Made by a program: the position numbers and the translations under genes. A DNA stretch of 64,000 nt, from the NCBI GenBank assembly GCA_001874335.1, contig MPDE01000002.1, forward strand, positions 186,001 to 250,000, given 5' to 3'. Positions 8,996 to 18,266 of the stretch are shown here, one piece after another (the first letter of the stretch is position 1; each line of letters opens with the position of its first letter). The notes under the pieces are model-generated. The model saw nothing but the letters and a program-made list of their open reading frames with translations, made no database searches and was not told where the DNA came from. This DNA is from Bacteroidetes bacterium MedPE-SWsnd-G2. GTDB taxonomy: Bacteria > Bacteroidota > Bacteroidia > Flavobacteriales > Flavobacteriaceae.

Positions 8996-9614
8996 ATAAT
9001 ATATCTAAGCTACCTTTTCCTTCCCTGACCACTACGGGATCGTCATCAGAAAAATCGATTACTGTAGAACCTTCATTATCTCCGTAGCCTCCATCAATAA
9101 CTAAATCTACTTTGTTATCCCATTTTTCAAGGATCAACTCAGGATCTGTGGTATATTCCAAGATTTCATCTTCATCTCTAATAGAAGTCGAAATTATAGG
9201 ATTACCAAGCGCCTTAACAAGTTCTATAGCAATATTATTATCTGGCACACGAATACCAACGGTCTTTTTCTTTTTAAAAGGGTGAGGCAATGTTTTAGCC
9301 CCTGGCAATATAAACGTATACGGACCTGGTAATGCCCGTTTAAGAACCTTAAACGTACTTGTACTAATCTGCTTTACGTAATCTGAAAGATTGCTTAAAT
9401 CATGGCATATAAATGAAAAATTAGACTTTTCTAATTTCACGCCCTTAAGTTTTGCAACACGCTCCAATGCTTTAGTATTACTTATATCACAACCTAACCC
9501 ATAAACCGTATCGGTAGGGTAAATAATAAGTCCGCCACGCTTAAGCACGTCAACAACCTTCTTTATTTCTTTAGGATTTGGATTCTCCTCATATATTCTA
9601 ATAAACTCTGCCAT
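8994..9614 (-). CDS. YciO/Sua5/YrdC family protein (putative threonylcarbamoyl-AMP synthase)
   Basis: 206 aa. The family makes threonylcarbamoyl-AMP for the t6A modification of tRNAs that read ANN codons. The motifs are KRGGLIIYPTDTVYGLGCDI at the N terminus, LPGPYTFILPG near residue 95, GNPIISTS near 140, and the C-terminal TVIDFSDDDPVVVREGKG. Length and layout match the YciO branch most closely rather than the longer Sua5 with an extra C-terminal domain. YciO's own contribution to t6A is weaker and debated, so the synthase role is likely but not certain. It lies 53 bases downstream of uvrD on the same strand. Confidence 0.82.
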   Translation of the reverse strand: MAEFIRIYEENPNPKEIKKVVDVLKRGGLIIYPTDTVYGLGCDISNTKALERVAKLKGVKLEKSNFSFICHDLSNLSDYVKQISTSTFKVLKRALPGPYTFILPGAKTLPHPFKKKKTVGIRVPDNNIAIELVKALGNPIISTSIRDEDEILEYTTDPELILEKWDNKVDLVIDGGYGDNEGSTVIDFSDDDPVVVREGKGSLDIL

Positions 9615-9667
9615 TCTATTTCTAAACTGAATATGAAAATTACAAAATTAAACCGTAGAAAGCACCA

Positions 9668-11980
9668 TTAGCCTAAAACAGTAAGTTTAGCAAATCTCAA
9701 TAGTAGTTTTTTTACACCACCGTTTTCAAAATTAATTTCGGCCTTTGTATCTGGGCCTTTTCCTTCTATACTTAATACTTCACCTTTACCAAAACGCAGA
9801 TGTTCAACAAAATTTCCTTTTGTTAATTGTCCGTCAAATAAATTGACATTACTTGACTTTGCGTTCGAAACAGGTTTTAATTTTTTAGGCGGAATAAATT
9901 TTGGTGGTGCTTTATCCTTCTTCTTTTTTATTGGCTTTTTAAATCTGATTTTATTGGGTTCAACATCGCCAAAAATATCAGCACTAAGCATTGGGTTTAC
10001 TCTTTGCTCATGAATAGGTGTAAGCATTTCTAAATACTGCTCATCAATTTCTTCAATAAATCGGCTTGGCTCTCCGTCAATTAGTTTTCCCCAACGATAT
10101 CTGGACAATGCGTAAGTTAAATACGCCATTTTTTCTGCACGAGTTAAAGCCACATAAAACAATCTTCGCTCCTCCTCTAACTCGCTGCGTGTATTCATAC
10201 TCATTGCACTCGGAAACAAATCTTCTTCAAGACCGACAATATACACACATGGAAATTCCAAACCTTTAGCAAGGTGAATTGTCATTAAAGCCACTTGATC
10301 TCCATCATTCTTGTCGTTATCTAAATCGGTAGCAAGCGCAACATCTTCTAAGAATTCGGCTAAAGATCCTGTCGTATCAGCAATTTCTTTTTGCTCCTCA
10401 ACAAAATCCTTCATACCATTTAAAAGCTCCTCGATATTATCCACCTTTGCAACTCCTTCTGGCGTTACATCCTTTTCGTACTCCTTAACAATGCCAGTTG
10501 CTTTAGAAACATGTTCGGCCAAATCAAATACATTAGCCGTTTCATTAAGCACCTGAAAACTTTCAATCATGGTCACAAAATTGAAAAGCTTTGCTTTTGT
10601 ACCCGCATTGATTTTTATATCTATTTTATCAATATTCTTAAGAACTTCGAAAATTGAACGCTTATAACCGTTTGCAGCAACTATTAATCTATCAATTGTT
10701 GTTTGACCAATACCACGCGCAGGAAAATTAATTACACGTTTTAAGGCTTCCTCATCGGCAGGGTTAACAATTAATCGTAAATAAGACAATACATCCTTTA
10801 TTTCTTTACGCTGATAGAAGGATAATCCTCCATAAATCCTATAAGGAATATCTCTTTTACGCAGACCATCTTCTATGGCCCTGGATTGTGCATTGGTTCT
10901 ATATAAAATTGCAAAATCACCATTTTTCATTTGGTGTTGCATTTTGTTTTCAAAGATAGAACTGGCTACATAACGGCCTTCATCACCTTCAGTTAGTAAC
11001 CGATTGACTTTTATTTTTGGCCCTTCGTCATTAGAAGTCCATACCACCTTGTCTAATTTGGTCTGGTTTTTATCAATTATTGAGTTTGCAGCGTTTACAA
11101 TATTTTTTGTCGATCTGTAATTTTGTTCCAATCGGTAAACATTTACACCAGAATAATCTCTTTGGAAATTTAATATATTATTGATGTTTGCTCCCCTAAA
11201 CGCATAGATACTTTGGGCATCATCACCTACAACACAAATATTTTGAAACTTATCAGAAAGGGCTCTTACAATTAAATATTGCGAATGATTGGTATCCTGA
11301 TACTCATCTACCAAAATGTATCTAAATCTGTTTTGATATTTTCCTAAGACCTCTGGAAAACGAGTTAACAACTCATTAGTTTTAAGTAATAAATCATCAA
11401 AATCCATGGCACCAGCCTTAAAACAACGATCCACATAATTGGCATAAATCTCACCTAACCTTGGTCTTTTGGCCATTTTATCGGCCTCCCTTAATTCGGG
11501 ATTAGCCATATAAGCTTTTACAGTGATTAAGCTATTTTTATAGGATGATATTCTTGAAAGTACTTGCTTGGTTTTATAGATGTCTTTATCCAAGCCCATT
11601 TCCTTTATAATTCCGGAAATTAGCTTTTGCGAATCCTGAGAATCATAAATAGTGAAATTTGAAGGATACCCTAATTTATCCGCTTCAATTCTTAAAATCT
11701 TTGCGAAAATAGAATGAAATGTTCCCATCCATAAATTTTTGGCCTCACTTTCACCAACAATTTGAGCAATCCTACTTTTCATTTCTCTTGCCGCCTTATT
11801 GGTAAAGGTTAAAGACAATATATTAAAGGGATCAACCCCTTCATGCATCAGGTATGCAATTCTAAAAGTTAATACTCTTGTCTTTCCTGAACCCGCACCA
11901 GCAATGACAATCATTGGTCCATCCTTTTGAATGGTTGGTGCTAGTTGTGCTTCATTTAGTTGGCTTAAATACTTCTCCAA
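9668..11980 (-). CDS. UvrD/PcrA-type superfamily 1 DNA helicase
   Basis: A 770-aa 3'-5' DNA helicase for repair and replication-fork processing. The Walker A motif GAGSGKT is at residues 28-34, motif II is VDEYQDT, motif III is VVGDDAQSIYAFRGA, motif IV contains LEQNYRS, and motif VI is LEEERRLFYVALTRA. The C-terminal 100 residues are lysine-rich and then form a small beta-rich Tudor-like domain (VEHLRFGKGEVLSIEG), as in PcrA, where it contacts RNA polymerase. It is close to the full family length. It is transcribed divergently from the amidohydrolase and is followed by the YciO gene. Confidence 0.92.
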   Translation of the reverse strand: MEKYLSQLNEAQLAPTIQKDGPMIVIAGAGSGKTRVLTFRIAYLMHEGVDPFNILSLTFTNKAAREMKSRIAQIVGESEAKNLWMGTFHSIFAKILRIEADKLGYPSNFTIYDSQDSQKLISGIIKEMGLDKDIYKTKQVLSRISSYKNSLITVKAYMANPELREADKMAKRPRLGEIYANYVDRCFKAGAMDFDDLLLKTNELLTRFPEVLGKYQNRFRYILVDEYQDTNHSQYLIVRALSDKFQNICVVGDDAQSIYAFRGANINNILNFQRDYSGVNVYRLEQNYRSTKNIVNAANSIIDKNQTKLDKVVWTSNDEGPKIKVNRLLTEGDEGRYVASSIFENKMQHQMKNGDFAILYRTNAQSRAIEDGLRKRDIPYRIYGGLSFYQRKEIKDVLSYLRLIVNPADEEALKRVINFPARGIGQTTIDRLIVAANGYKRSIFEVLKNIDKIDIKINAGTKAKLFNFVTMIESFQVLNETANVFDLAEHVSKATGIVKEYEKDVTPEGVAKVDNIEELLNGMKDFVEEQKEIADTTGSLAEFLEDVALATDLDNDKNDGDQVALMTIHLAKGLEFPCVYIVGLEEDLFPSAMSMNTRSELEEERRLFYVALTRAEKMAYLTYALSRYRWGKLIDGEPSRFIEEIDEQYLEMLTPIHEQRVNPMLSADIFGDVEPNKIRFKKPIKKKKDKAPPKFIPPKKLKPVSNAKSSNVNLFDGQLTKGNFVEHLRFGKGEVLSIEGKGPDTKAEINFENGGVKKLLLRFAKLTVLG

Positions 11981-12099
11981 ATCTTATAACTTTTAAAGTT
12001 GTGAAATTAACTAATAGAGGGCATTTTTTCGGCTCAAAAGGCGATTAATTATAAACAATCAATTTCTATTTGATTAAAATCCTTTAATTTTTGAATATA

Positions 12100-12111
12100 T
12101 TGTAATTACAA
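12100..12111. promoter_or_regulatory. 12-bp palindrome upstream of the amidohydrolase gene
   Basis: TTGTAATTACAA is a perfect palindrome 28 bases before the ATG at 12140, in the 159-base divergent region between uvrD and the amidohydrolase. It could be an operator, but in AT-rich DNA a 12-mer like this can arise by chance. Confidence 0.3.
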
Positions 12112-12139
12112 ATTTAAATTCACTCTAAACCAACCACAT

Positions 12140-13411
12140 ATGAAACTTAGTTTTTGGCTATTTGGCCTCATGAGCTTCTCCCTTTTTAGTCAGGAAACGA
12201 TACAAGGAGATATTGCTTTAATAGAATCTCAAGTTATTGAATGGCGACGTCATTTTCATAAAAACCCCGAACTATCAAACAGAGAATTTAAAACTGCAAA
12301 AACCATTGCAGAGCATCTTAAATCCTTAGGATTTGAAGTTAAAGAAGGCATCGCTAAAACAGGTGTGGTTGGATTGCTCAAAGGAAATCACCCAGGAAAA
12401 GTAGTAGCACTTAGAGCCGATATTGATGCCTTACCTGTAACAGAACGAAATGATTTGCCGTTCAAATCTGAAGTGACAACCACGTTTTTAGGAAGCCAGA
12501 CTGGTGTAATGCATGCCTGTGGTCATGACACACACATTGCCATTTTAATGGGCGTGGCCGAAGTGCTTTCTAAGCATAAAGATAAAATTCATGGGACCGT
12601 TAAATTTATTTTTCAACCAGCTGAAGAAGGTCCACCTCCAGGAGAAGAAGGTGGAGCGAAGCTAATGATTAAAGAAGGGGTGCTAGATCAACCCAAAGTT
12701 GATGCCATCTTCGGCCTTCATATTGATTCGGGTATAGAGGTTGGACAAATAGGTTATAAATCTGGAGGGATTATGGCTGCGGTTGAACGCTTTGTAATAC
12801 GTGTAAAAGGAAAACAAACTCATGGTTCAACCCCTTGGGATGGTGTAGACCCTATTCTGGTTTCCGCAAAAATAATTGATGGTTTACAAACTATAATTAG
12901 CCGAGAATCAAACTTAATTACAGAACCTGCAGTCATTACAATTGGTAAAATTACCAGTGGTTTACGATTTAATATAATTCCTGAAGATGCCGAACTTATA
13001 GGTACAGTTAGAACCTTAGATCCCGACATGCGATCTCATATCATTTCTCGAATGACCGAAATGACAAAAACTATAGCCAAAGCTTATGGTGCTGAAGCTA
13101 CAATTGAATTTCAAAACAATGCTGCTGTCACTTACAACGACCCTCAACTTACAGCTCAAATGATTCCGTCACTGGAAGCCTCGGCAGGTAAAGACAATGT
13201 AGAAATCATCAAAGCTATTACCGGTGGTGAAGATTTTTCATTCTTTCAAGAGAAAGTGCCAGGTTTATACTTTTTTGTTGGGGGAAAAACAATTGGAAAT
13301 GAAGCTCCGTTTCCTCATCACACTCCTGATTTTTTCATAGATGAAAGTGGACTTTTGTTAGGCGTTAAAAGCTTAACCCAGCTAACCTTAGATTATTTAA
13401 ATGCGAAATAA
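12140..13411 (+). CDS. Secreted M20D-family amidohydrolase
   Basis: A 423-aa metallo-amidohydrolase of the M20D group (N-acyl-amino acid/IAA-conjugate/hippurate hydrolase type). An N-terminal hydrophobic signal (LSFWLFGLMSFSLFSQ) points to the periplasm. Metal-binding motifs are visible: MHACGHDTH near residue 126, the catalytic PAEEG with a GGA continuation, GLHIDSG, and a late TGGEDFSFF. A dimerisation/lid domain (about residues 215-330) sits between. It precedes the FMN glutamate-synthase-like gene by 3 bases and is probably in one transcript with it. It cleaves an amide-linked acyl group from an amino acid; the exact substrate is not readable. Confidence 0.88.
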   Translation: MKLSFWLFGLMSFSLFSQETIQGDIALIESQVIEWRRHFHKNPELSNREFKTAKTIAEHLKSLGFEVKEGIAKTGVVGLLKGNHPGKVVALRADIDALPVTERNDLPFKSEVTTTFLGSQTGVMHACGHDTHIAILMGVAEVLSKHKDKIHGTVKFIFQPAEEGPPPGEEGGAKLMIKEGVLDQPKVDAIFGLHIDSGIEVGQIGYKSGGIMAAVERFVIRVKGKQTHGSTPWDGVDPILVSAKIIDGLQTIISRESNLITEPAVITIGKITSGLRFNIIPEDAELIGTVRTLDPDMRSHIISRMTEMTKTIAKAYGAEATIEFQNNAAVTYNDPQLTAQMIPSLEASAGKDNVEIIKAITGGEDFSFFQEKVPGLYFFVGGKTIGNEAPFPHHTPDFFIDESGLLLGVKSLTQLTLDYLNAK

Positions 13412-13414
13412 TAA

Positions 13415-14971
13415 ATGAATCAAATTATAGAGTTATTATCACATATAAGTTGGTGGCAATGGATAATTATTGTTTTAGCAGCAATTGCCATTCGAGATAT
13501 ATTTATTCAAAAAACACATACCATAAGTCACAATTACCCAATTTTTGGGCACTTACGATATCTCTTCGAAAGTATTGGTCCTGAAATGCGGCAATATTTT
13601 GTTGCCAACAACAGAGAAGAGCTGCCATTTAACCGGATTGAGCGCAGTTGGATATATGCCTCAGCAAAAAAAGAAAACAACTACGAAGGTTTTGGTACTG
13701 ACCGTGACATTTATGCGCATCATCATATTTTTATAAACAATGCCATGATGCCATTTAAGGTTGATGAAAATCATCCTAATTCAAAAGACAAAAGTTTTCT
13801 ACCTTCAGCCAAAGTAATGGGATTGTATAACAAAAGAGCAAAACCATATAGGCCAGCCTCAGTCATAAATGTTTCTGCAATGAGCTTTGGTTCTTTATCT
13901 GCGAAAGCAATAAGTTCACTTAACCAAGGCGTAAAACTATCTGATGCCTACCATAATACTGGCGAAGGTGGTCTCTCTCCCTATCATAGGCACGGCGGGG
14001 ATGTCATTTTTCATTTTGGTACCGGATATTTTGGTGTTAGGGATAAGAACGGCGATTTCTCTTTAGAAAAACTTGTAGCCTTAGTCCATCAAAACCCTTT
14101 TATTCGAGCCATAGAAATCAAGCTATCACAAGGAGCAAAACCAGGTAAAGGCGGTGTTTTGCCCGGTGCTAAAATCACTAAAGAAATAGCAGACATTAGA
14201 GGTGTAGAAATAGGAAAAGATGTGCTTTCGCCACCAAACCACAGTGCCTTTTCAACAGTACCAGAATTATTAGATTTTGTAGAACAAATTGCGAACGCAA
14301 CAGGTTTACCTGTAGGAATAAAAGCTGCGATTGGGAAATTAGAACAATGGGAAGAATTAGCCGATTTAATGGTTCAAAATGGTACCGGTCCTGATTTCAT
14401 TGCAGTTGATGGCGGTGAAGGTGGTACTGGTGCAGCCCCACCAAGTTTTGCCGACCATGTGTCACTGCCCTGGGTATACGGATTTAGTGATATATACAAA
14501 CTTTTTAAAAGTAAAAATCTAACCGACAGAATTGTATTTGTGGGTAGTGGTAAGTTAGGATTCCCTGCTAAAGCGGCAATGGCCTTTGCCATGGGCGTAG
14601 ATTGCATAAACGTGGCACGTGAAGCCATGCTGAGTATTGGTTGTATTCAAGCTCAAATTTGCCATACCAATCGATGTCCAAGTGGCATTGCAACCCAGAG
14701 TAAATGGTTGCAAAACGGCATTAACGTACCTCTTAAATCTGAACGATTAGCGCAGTATTTTAACACCTTCAAAAAAGAGTTTATAGAAATCACACATGCC
14801 GCAGGCTACGAACATCCTTGTCAATTTACAATGGCCGACATAGAAATTAATGTAGATGATCATAACCTTTCTAAAGCTTTAGGAAAAACTTATGATTATC
14901 AAAAGACGAAAGTCCCATTTTCAGGGGTTCAAAATTTAAAAGATTGTCTATATTTGGGCGGTAAACACTAA
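13415..14971 (+). CDS. FMN-binding glutamate synthase family protein, membrane-anchored
   Basis: 518 aa. A hydrophobic helix at about residues 10-27 anchors it, then comes a (beta/alpha)8 FMN-binding domain like the synthase domain of GltB (NVSAMSFGSLSAKA, GTGYFGVRDKNG, EIKLSQGAKPGKGG, AVDGGEGGTGAAP). The segment CIQAQICHTNRCPSG carries the three cysteines of a 3Fe-4S cluster. It lacks the N-terminal glutaminase domain and the C-terminal GXGXG domain of classical GltB, so it cannot use glutamine by itself. It belongs to the stand-alone archaeal-type GltB-like group whose physiological reaction is poorly defined. Co-transcription with the amidohydrolase is likely. Confidence 0.85.
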   Translation: MNQIIELLSHISWWQWIIIVLAAIAIRDIFIQKTHTISHNYPIFGHLRYLFESIGPEMRQYFVANNREELPFNRIERSWIYASAKKENNYEGFGTDRDIYAHHHIFINNAMMPFKVDENHPNSKDKSFLPSAKVMGLYNKRAKPYRPASVINVSAMSFGSLSAKAISSLNQGVKLSDAYHNTGEGGLSPYHRHGGDVIFHFGTGYFGVRDKNGDFSLEKLVALVHQNPFIRAIEIKLSQGAKPGKGGVLPGAKITKEIADIRGVEIGKDVLSPPNHSAFSTVPELLDFVEQIANATGLPVGIKAAIGKLEQWEELADLMVQNGTGPDFIAVDGGEGGTGAAPPSFADHVSLPWVYGFSDIYKLFKSKNLTDRIVFVGSGKLGFPAKAAMAFAMGVDCINVAREAMLSIGCIQAQICHTNRCPSGIATQSKWLQNGINVPLKSERLAQYFNTFKKEFIEITHAAGYEHPCQFTMADIEINVDDHNLSKALGKTYDYQKTKVPFSGVQNLKDCLYLGGKH

Positions 14972-14997
14972 GTCTAAAATTTAACCGTTATCCTGAT

Positions 14998-15519
14998 ATG
15001 GAATTTGATACTCTAATTAATTTACTTTTAAATGTTGTCCCTGCTTTAATTACGGGGTTTGTAGCTTACTATTTTTTTAAGGAGCATATTGAAAATGAAG
15101 ATAAACGCAGACGCTTTTTACTTCAAAAAGACATGCAAATAAATGCCATGCCTTTAAGATTGCAAGCTTATGAAAGAATGGCTTTGTTCTTGGAGCGTAT
15201 TTCACCTTCAAAATTAGTAATTCGCGTAAAACCTAACTCCTCAAATAAGGAAGATTATGAAGCCTTATTAATAGCAAGTATTGAACAAGAATTTGATCAC
15301 AATCTGTCTCAACAAATTTATGTTACTGACGAATGCTGGAACGTGATTTCTACTTCTAAAAATGCGACAATCCAACTTATTAGAAAGGCATCTATGTTAG
15401 AAAAAACAGATACAGCTAATAAATTAAGGGAAGTATTGCTTACGGAAATGATGGAAAAACGAGCTCCGAGTGATGCTGGACTTTCATATATCAAAAAAGA
15501 AGTAGCCGATATGTGGTAA
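14998..15519 (+). CDS. Unknown single-pass membrane protein
   Basis: 173 aa with an N-terminal hydrophobic helix (LINLLLNVVPALITGFVAYYF) followed by a charged linker and an alpha-helical cytoplasmic or periplasmic domain. I recognise no catalytic motif. It begins 26 bases after the glutamate-synthase-like gene on the same strand and ends at a strong terminator, so it is probably the last gene of that operon. The soluble part is rich in Arg/Glu and has an ATIQLIRKA amphipathic helix. Confidence 0.75.
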   Translation: MEFDTLINLLLNVVPALITGFVAYYFFKEHIENEDKRRRFLLQKDMQINAMPLRLQAYERMALFLERISPSKLVIRVKPNSSNKEDYEALLIASIEQEFDHNLSQQIYVTDECWNVISTSKNATIQLIRKASMLEKTDTANKLREVLLTEMMEKRAPSDAGLSYIKKEVADMW

Positions 15520-15540
15520 ACTCTTATACATACCAATAAA

Positions 15541-15573
15541 AAATCCCCAACGTCAACCGTTGGGGATTTTTTT
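15541..15573. terminator. Bidirectional terminator
   Basis: A 10-bp GC-rich stem (15543-15552 with 15558-15567) with a TCAAC loop has a T-run after it and an A-run before it. It separates the convergent plus-strand membrane protein gene and the minus-strand PNGase F-like gene. Confidence 0.9.
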
Positions 15574-15592
15574 ATCATTTAAATTACAACCT

Positions 15593-17287
15593 CTATTCTG
15601 TTACAATTGGTTTTTCGATTGGCGTATTACTTTTAACTACAACGTAAGTTGAAATAGCATAAAATGCATTCCCGCCTTCACCATTTGAAGTCCAATCCTC
15701 AAAATCATATTCAAAATCAAAACTTGTTCCTGCCATTGCAGTTGCAAATTCATCAATTCTAATAGGCACTTCCATCCCTGGGCACCATCCAGCTCTATCT
15801 GGCTCCCAGTTTCCTGGTTCTTGATTATTGACAGGGTTACTTGCACAACCTAAAGGTGCCAAATCGTGTTGAAATTCTTGATTTCCGTTTATTAACACAT
15901 CATGTGTTCTGTAGCACCATTCTGCACAAGGACGACCGTCAGAGTCATTTGGAGTTGCATGTCCCCAACCAGAAATAACGGTACGCAAATGTGTGTTTTC
16001 AGAATTTGCAGGTACCGCAATGTTTTTGTTTAAATCAAAAGAATGAGCCACACCATAAGGTACACCTGCAAGAGAATTACCGTTATACTGCATTACTCTC
16101 GATACCGCATAATACGGATAATCCGGTGTTCCTTCAATATAATCGAAATCTAAAGTCACTTCGTAACCTCTATCATTCCAGCATTCAGTAAATATTCTAA
16201 GTTCTGCTGCTCCAGTTAATAGCGATTTAAAATCGGTTACATCAAACACAAACCCACGCTCTAATTGGCTATTATCATTCCAATAAGGGGTAATATATCT
16301 TCCTAATTCATACCACTCTCCAGAAGCTACATCTTTAACTTGAACATTTGCATACACATCCCATTCGTCACAGCCTCCGGTAGGGCAACGCAATTGAACA
16401 TACATATTAATTGTTCCAATATTCGATAAATCAGAATGTAAATTAAACGTTTGAGCTGCCCCTTGGTTATATCCTCCGCCAAACGCTAATCGTTCAGAAT
16501 TAAAGGTTATATAATTATGTACAACCGGAGTACCTTCTCCAGATAAATTTAATTCGACTGTCACTGCATCGGTATTTTGTAAACTCAAAACTCCAGAAAT
16601 CTGCCCTACCATATTAGGAACAAACCTCACATAAACAGGGTTTGAACTATTGGCATTATCGATATTAATAACAACAGATGAAGAATAATTAGTGTTATCT
16701 AAGGACACTTCATAACCTTCTGAAACAGATATTTGAATTTGAGACTCCAAGTTATTTCCTCTTACAGAAATTATTTTAGAATCCGAATGTTGCATCATGG
16801 CGGTATTATCAAACTGTAAACTCGTTTCGCCACTCTCAATGGTAATAACTGGCTCAATACTCAACCCCAGTCCATTTACACTAATGGTTTTATTGTCAGC
16901 TTGAGCGCTTGACAACGTAATTGTTCCGGTTTGTATTCCTATTGAATTCACCAAAGGAGAAAACCGAATATAAAGTACAGCGCTACCTGACAAAACGGAT
17001 TCTGTAGCAATTGACAATTGGCTTGAATAGCTTGTACCATCTAAAGATACTTGAAAGTTAGCCGTTGCAGAAACCGAAATATCTCCAACCAATTCTGAAC
17101 CGTTAATTTCTACTGTTTGTGCTTCTGAATGACTTAACACATCAACTCCTCCAAAGGCGTTAACGGTACCATTAATTGAGATTTGAGGATTTGCAGGAGC
17201 ACTATCATCTCCACCACAATTTGTAACTAATAAAAAGGAAAATGCAATGCATAGCATAGCTAAACATCGACTCGTAAACTTAGACAT
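15593..17287 (-). CDS. PNGase F-like glycoamidase lipoprotein with two Ig-like repeats
   Basis: 564 aa from the ATG at 17287, which gives a proper lipoprotein signal with Cys at residue 24 followed by GGDD. An ATG nine codons earlier (17314) is in frame but would lengthen the signal. Residues about 35-250 hold two roughly 105-aa Ig-like repeats of the kind found in flavobacterial secreted proteins. Residues about 255-560 match peptide-N-glycosidase F, which cuts whole N-glycans from asparagine. The three known active-site acids are present: Asp310 in CDEWD, Glu368 in TECW, and Glu456 in CAEWC; the cysteine pattern is also kept. It follows the patatin gene by about 80 bases on the same strand. 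The acidic residues after Cys suggest surface display, which is an inference. Confidence 0.9.
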   Translation of the reverse strand: MSKFTSRCLAMLCIAFSFLLVTNCGGDDSAPANPQISINGTVNAFGGVDVLSHSEAQTVEINGSELVGDISVSATANFQVSLDGTSYSSQLSIATESVLSGSAVLYIRFSPLVNSIGIQTGTITLSSAQADNKTISVNGLGLSIEPVITIESGETSLQFDNTAMMQHSDSKIISVRGNNLESQIQISVSEGYEVSLDNTNYSSSVVINIDNANSSNPVYVRFVPNMVGQISGVLSLQNTDAVTVELNLSGEGTPVVHNYITFNSERLAFGGGYNQGAAQTFNLHSDLSNIGTINMYVQLRCPTGGCDEWDVYANVQVKDVASGEWYELGRYITPYWNDNSQLERGFVFDVTDFKSLLTGAAELRIFTECWNDRGYEVTLDFDYIEGTPDYPYYAVSRVMQYNGNSLAGVPYGVAHSFDLNKNIAVPANSENTHLRTVISGWGHATPNDSDGRPCAEWCYRTHDVLINGNQEFQHDLAPLGCASNPVNNQEPGNWEPDRAGWCPGMEVPIRIDEFATAMAGTSFDFEYDFEDWTSNGEGGNAFYAISTYVVVKSNTPIEKPIVTE

Positions 17288-17366
17288 TGTAGATTGATTT
17301 AAAATTCCCACCAAAATATAGATAATTACGAAACCTACAACATCAAAAACTAATTTTCCTTAACGA

Positions 17367-18263
17367 TTATAAAACGTCATTATTCTCATGAAGTGATTTG
17401 GCGTGTTGGTATCCTTGCTCCCACCATTTTACCATCAGATCTTTACTAAAAACAAGCGAATTTTCGGTTAAACTGGTAGGCGTATAATACAAATTTAGTT
17501 TTGCATTTGCATTTTTGGCCGCTAAATCTCCTATAATAATATCACTGCGTTCCACCTGATCTAACAGGTGACTAAACAAGTTAAGCATCAAGGAAAAGGG
17601 ATTTTTACCAAGTACTTTATTGCGTTCCATTTTTTCAGCTTCTAAAACCACAGCATCCACTTCAGTCGCTCCCCGTTTAATGGCTTCTTGAATTGGAATC
17701 ACACAACCTAATCCTCCATCAGCATACTCAAACCCATCAACAGTTGCTAAAGACATAAAAGGAATATAGTTACAAGAAATCCAAACCCAATTGCAAAACT
17801 CATCATATCCAAAATCATTAATAGACTTATATTCTACCCTGTTTTTTGAAAGGTTAGAAACCGTAACAACCACCTCTTTGTGCATAGATTTAATCTGATT
17901 AAACTCTTCAATTGTAAAGTGTTTTTTCATATAACGCTTCAAGGCCTTACTCTCCCCAAAAGTTCGTTTCATTTTTATAAACTGAAACAAAGTGTTGACA
18001 AAATTGATGGATACAAATTCACGATTACCACGCTTTCTTTGCACAAACGGATTAATACTAAACACATCATCTTGGGATACATTAGTAAATATCTTATACA
18101 ATTTATCAATACTATTTACTGCTAAATGAGGCACCAACAAACTGCCAGTTGATGTCCCCAAAAACATGTCATATGTCTTACCTTGTTCTTCGATTAAATA
18201 TTGGGCGACTCCACCTGCAAAAGCACCTTTACTACCTCCACCAGATATAACTAATGCTCTCAT
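17367..18263 (-). CDS. Patatin-like phospholipase
   Basis: A 298-aa serine lipid acyl hydrolase. The oxyanion-hole motif GGGSKG is at residues 8-13, the nucleophile elbow GTSTG at 36-40 (Ser38), and the catalytic Asp lies in DGG at 182-184, so the Ser-Asp dyad is complete. No signal peptide is seen, so the protein is probably cytoplasmic or loosely membrane-bound. It starts 3 bases after the M1 aminopeptidase stop, indicating one transcript. The substrate is probably membrane phospholipid or another acyl ester. Confidence 0.9.
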   Translation of the reverse strand: MRALVISGGGSKGAFAGGVAQYLIEEQGKTYDMFLGTSTGSLLVPHLAVNSIDKLYKIFTNVSQDDVFSINPFVQRKRGNREFVSINFVNTLFQFIKMKRTFGESKALKRYMKKHFTIEEFNQIKSMHKEVVVTVSNLSKNRVEYKSINDFGYDEFCNWVWISCNYIPFMSLATVDGFEYADGGLGCVIPIQEAIKRGATEVDAVVLEAEKMERNKVLGKNPFSLMLNLFSHLLDQVERSDIIIGDLAAKNANAKLNLYYTPTSLTENSLVFSKDLMVKWWEQGYQHAKSLHENNDVL

Positions 18264-18266
18264 ATT

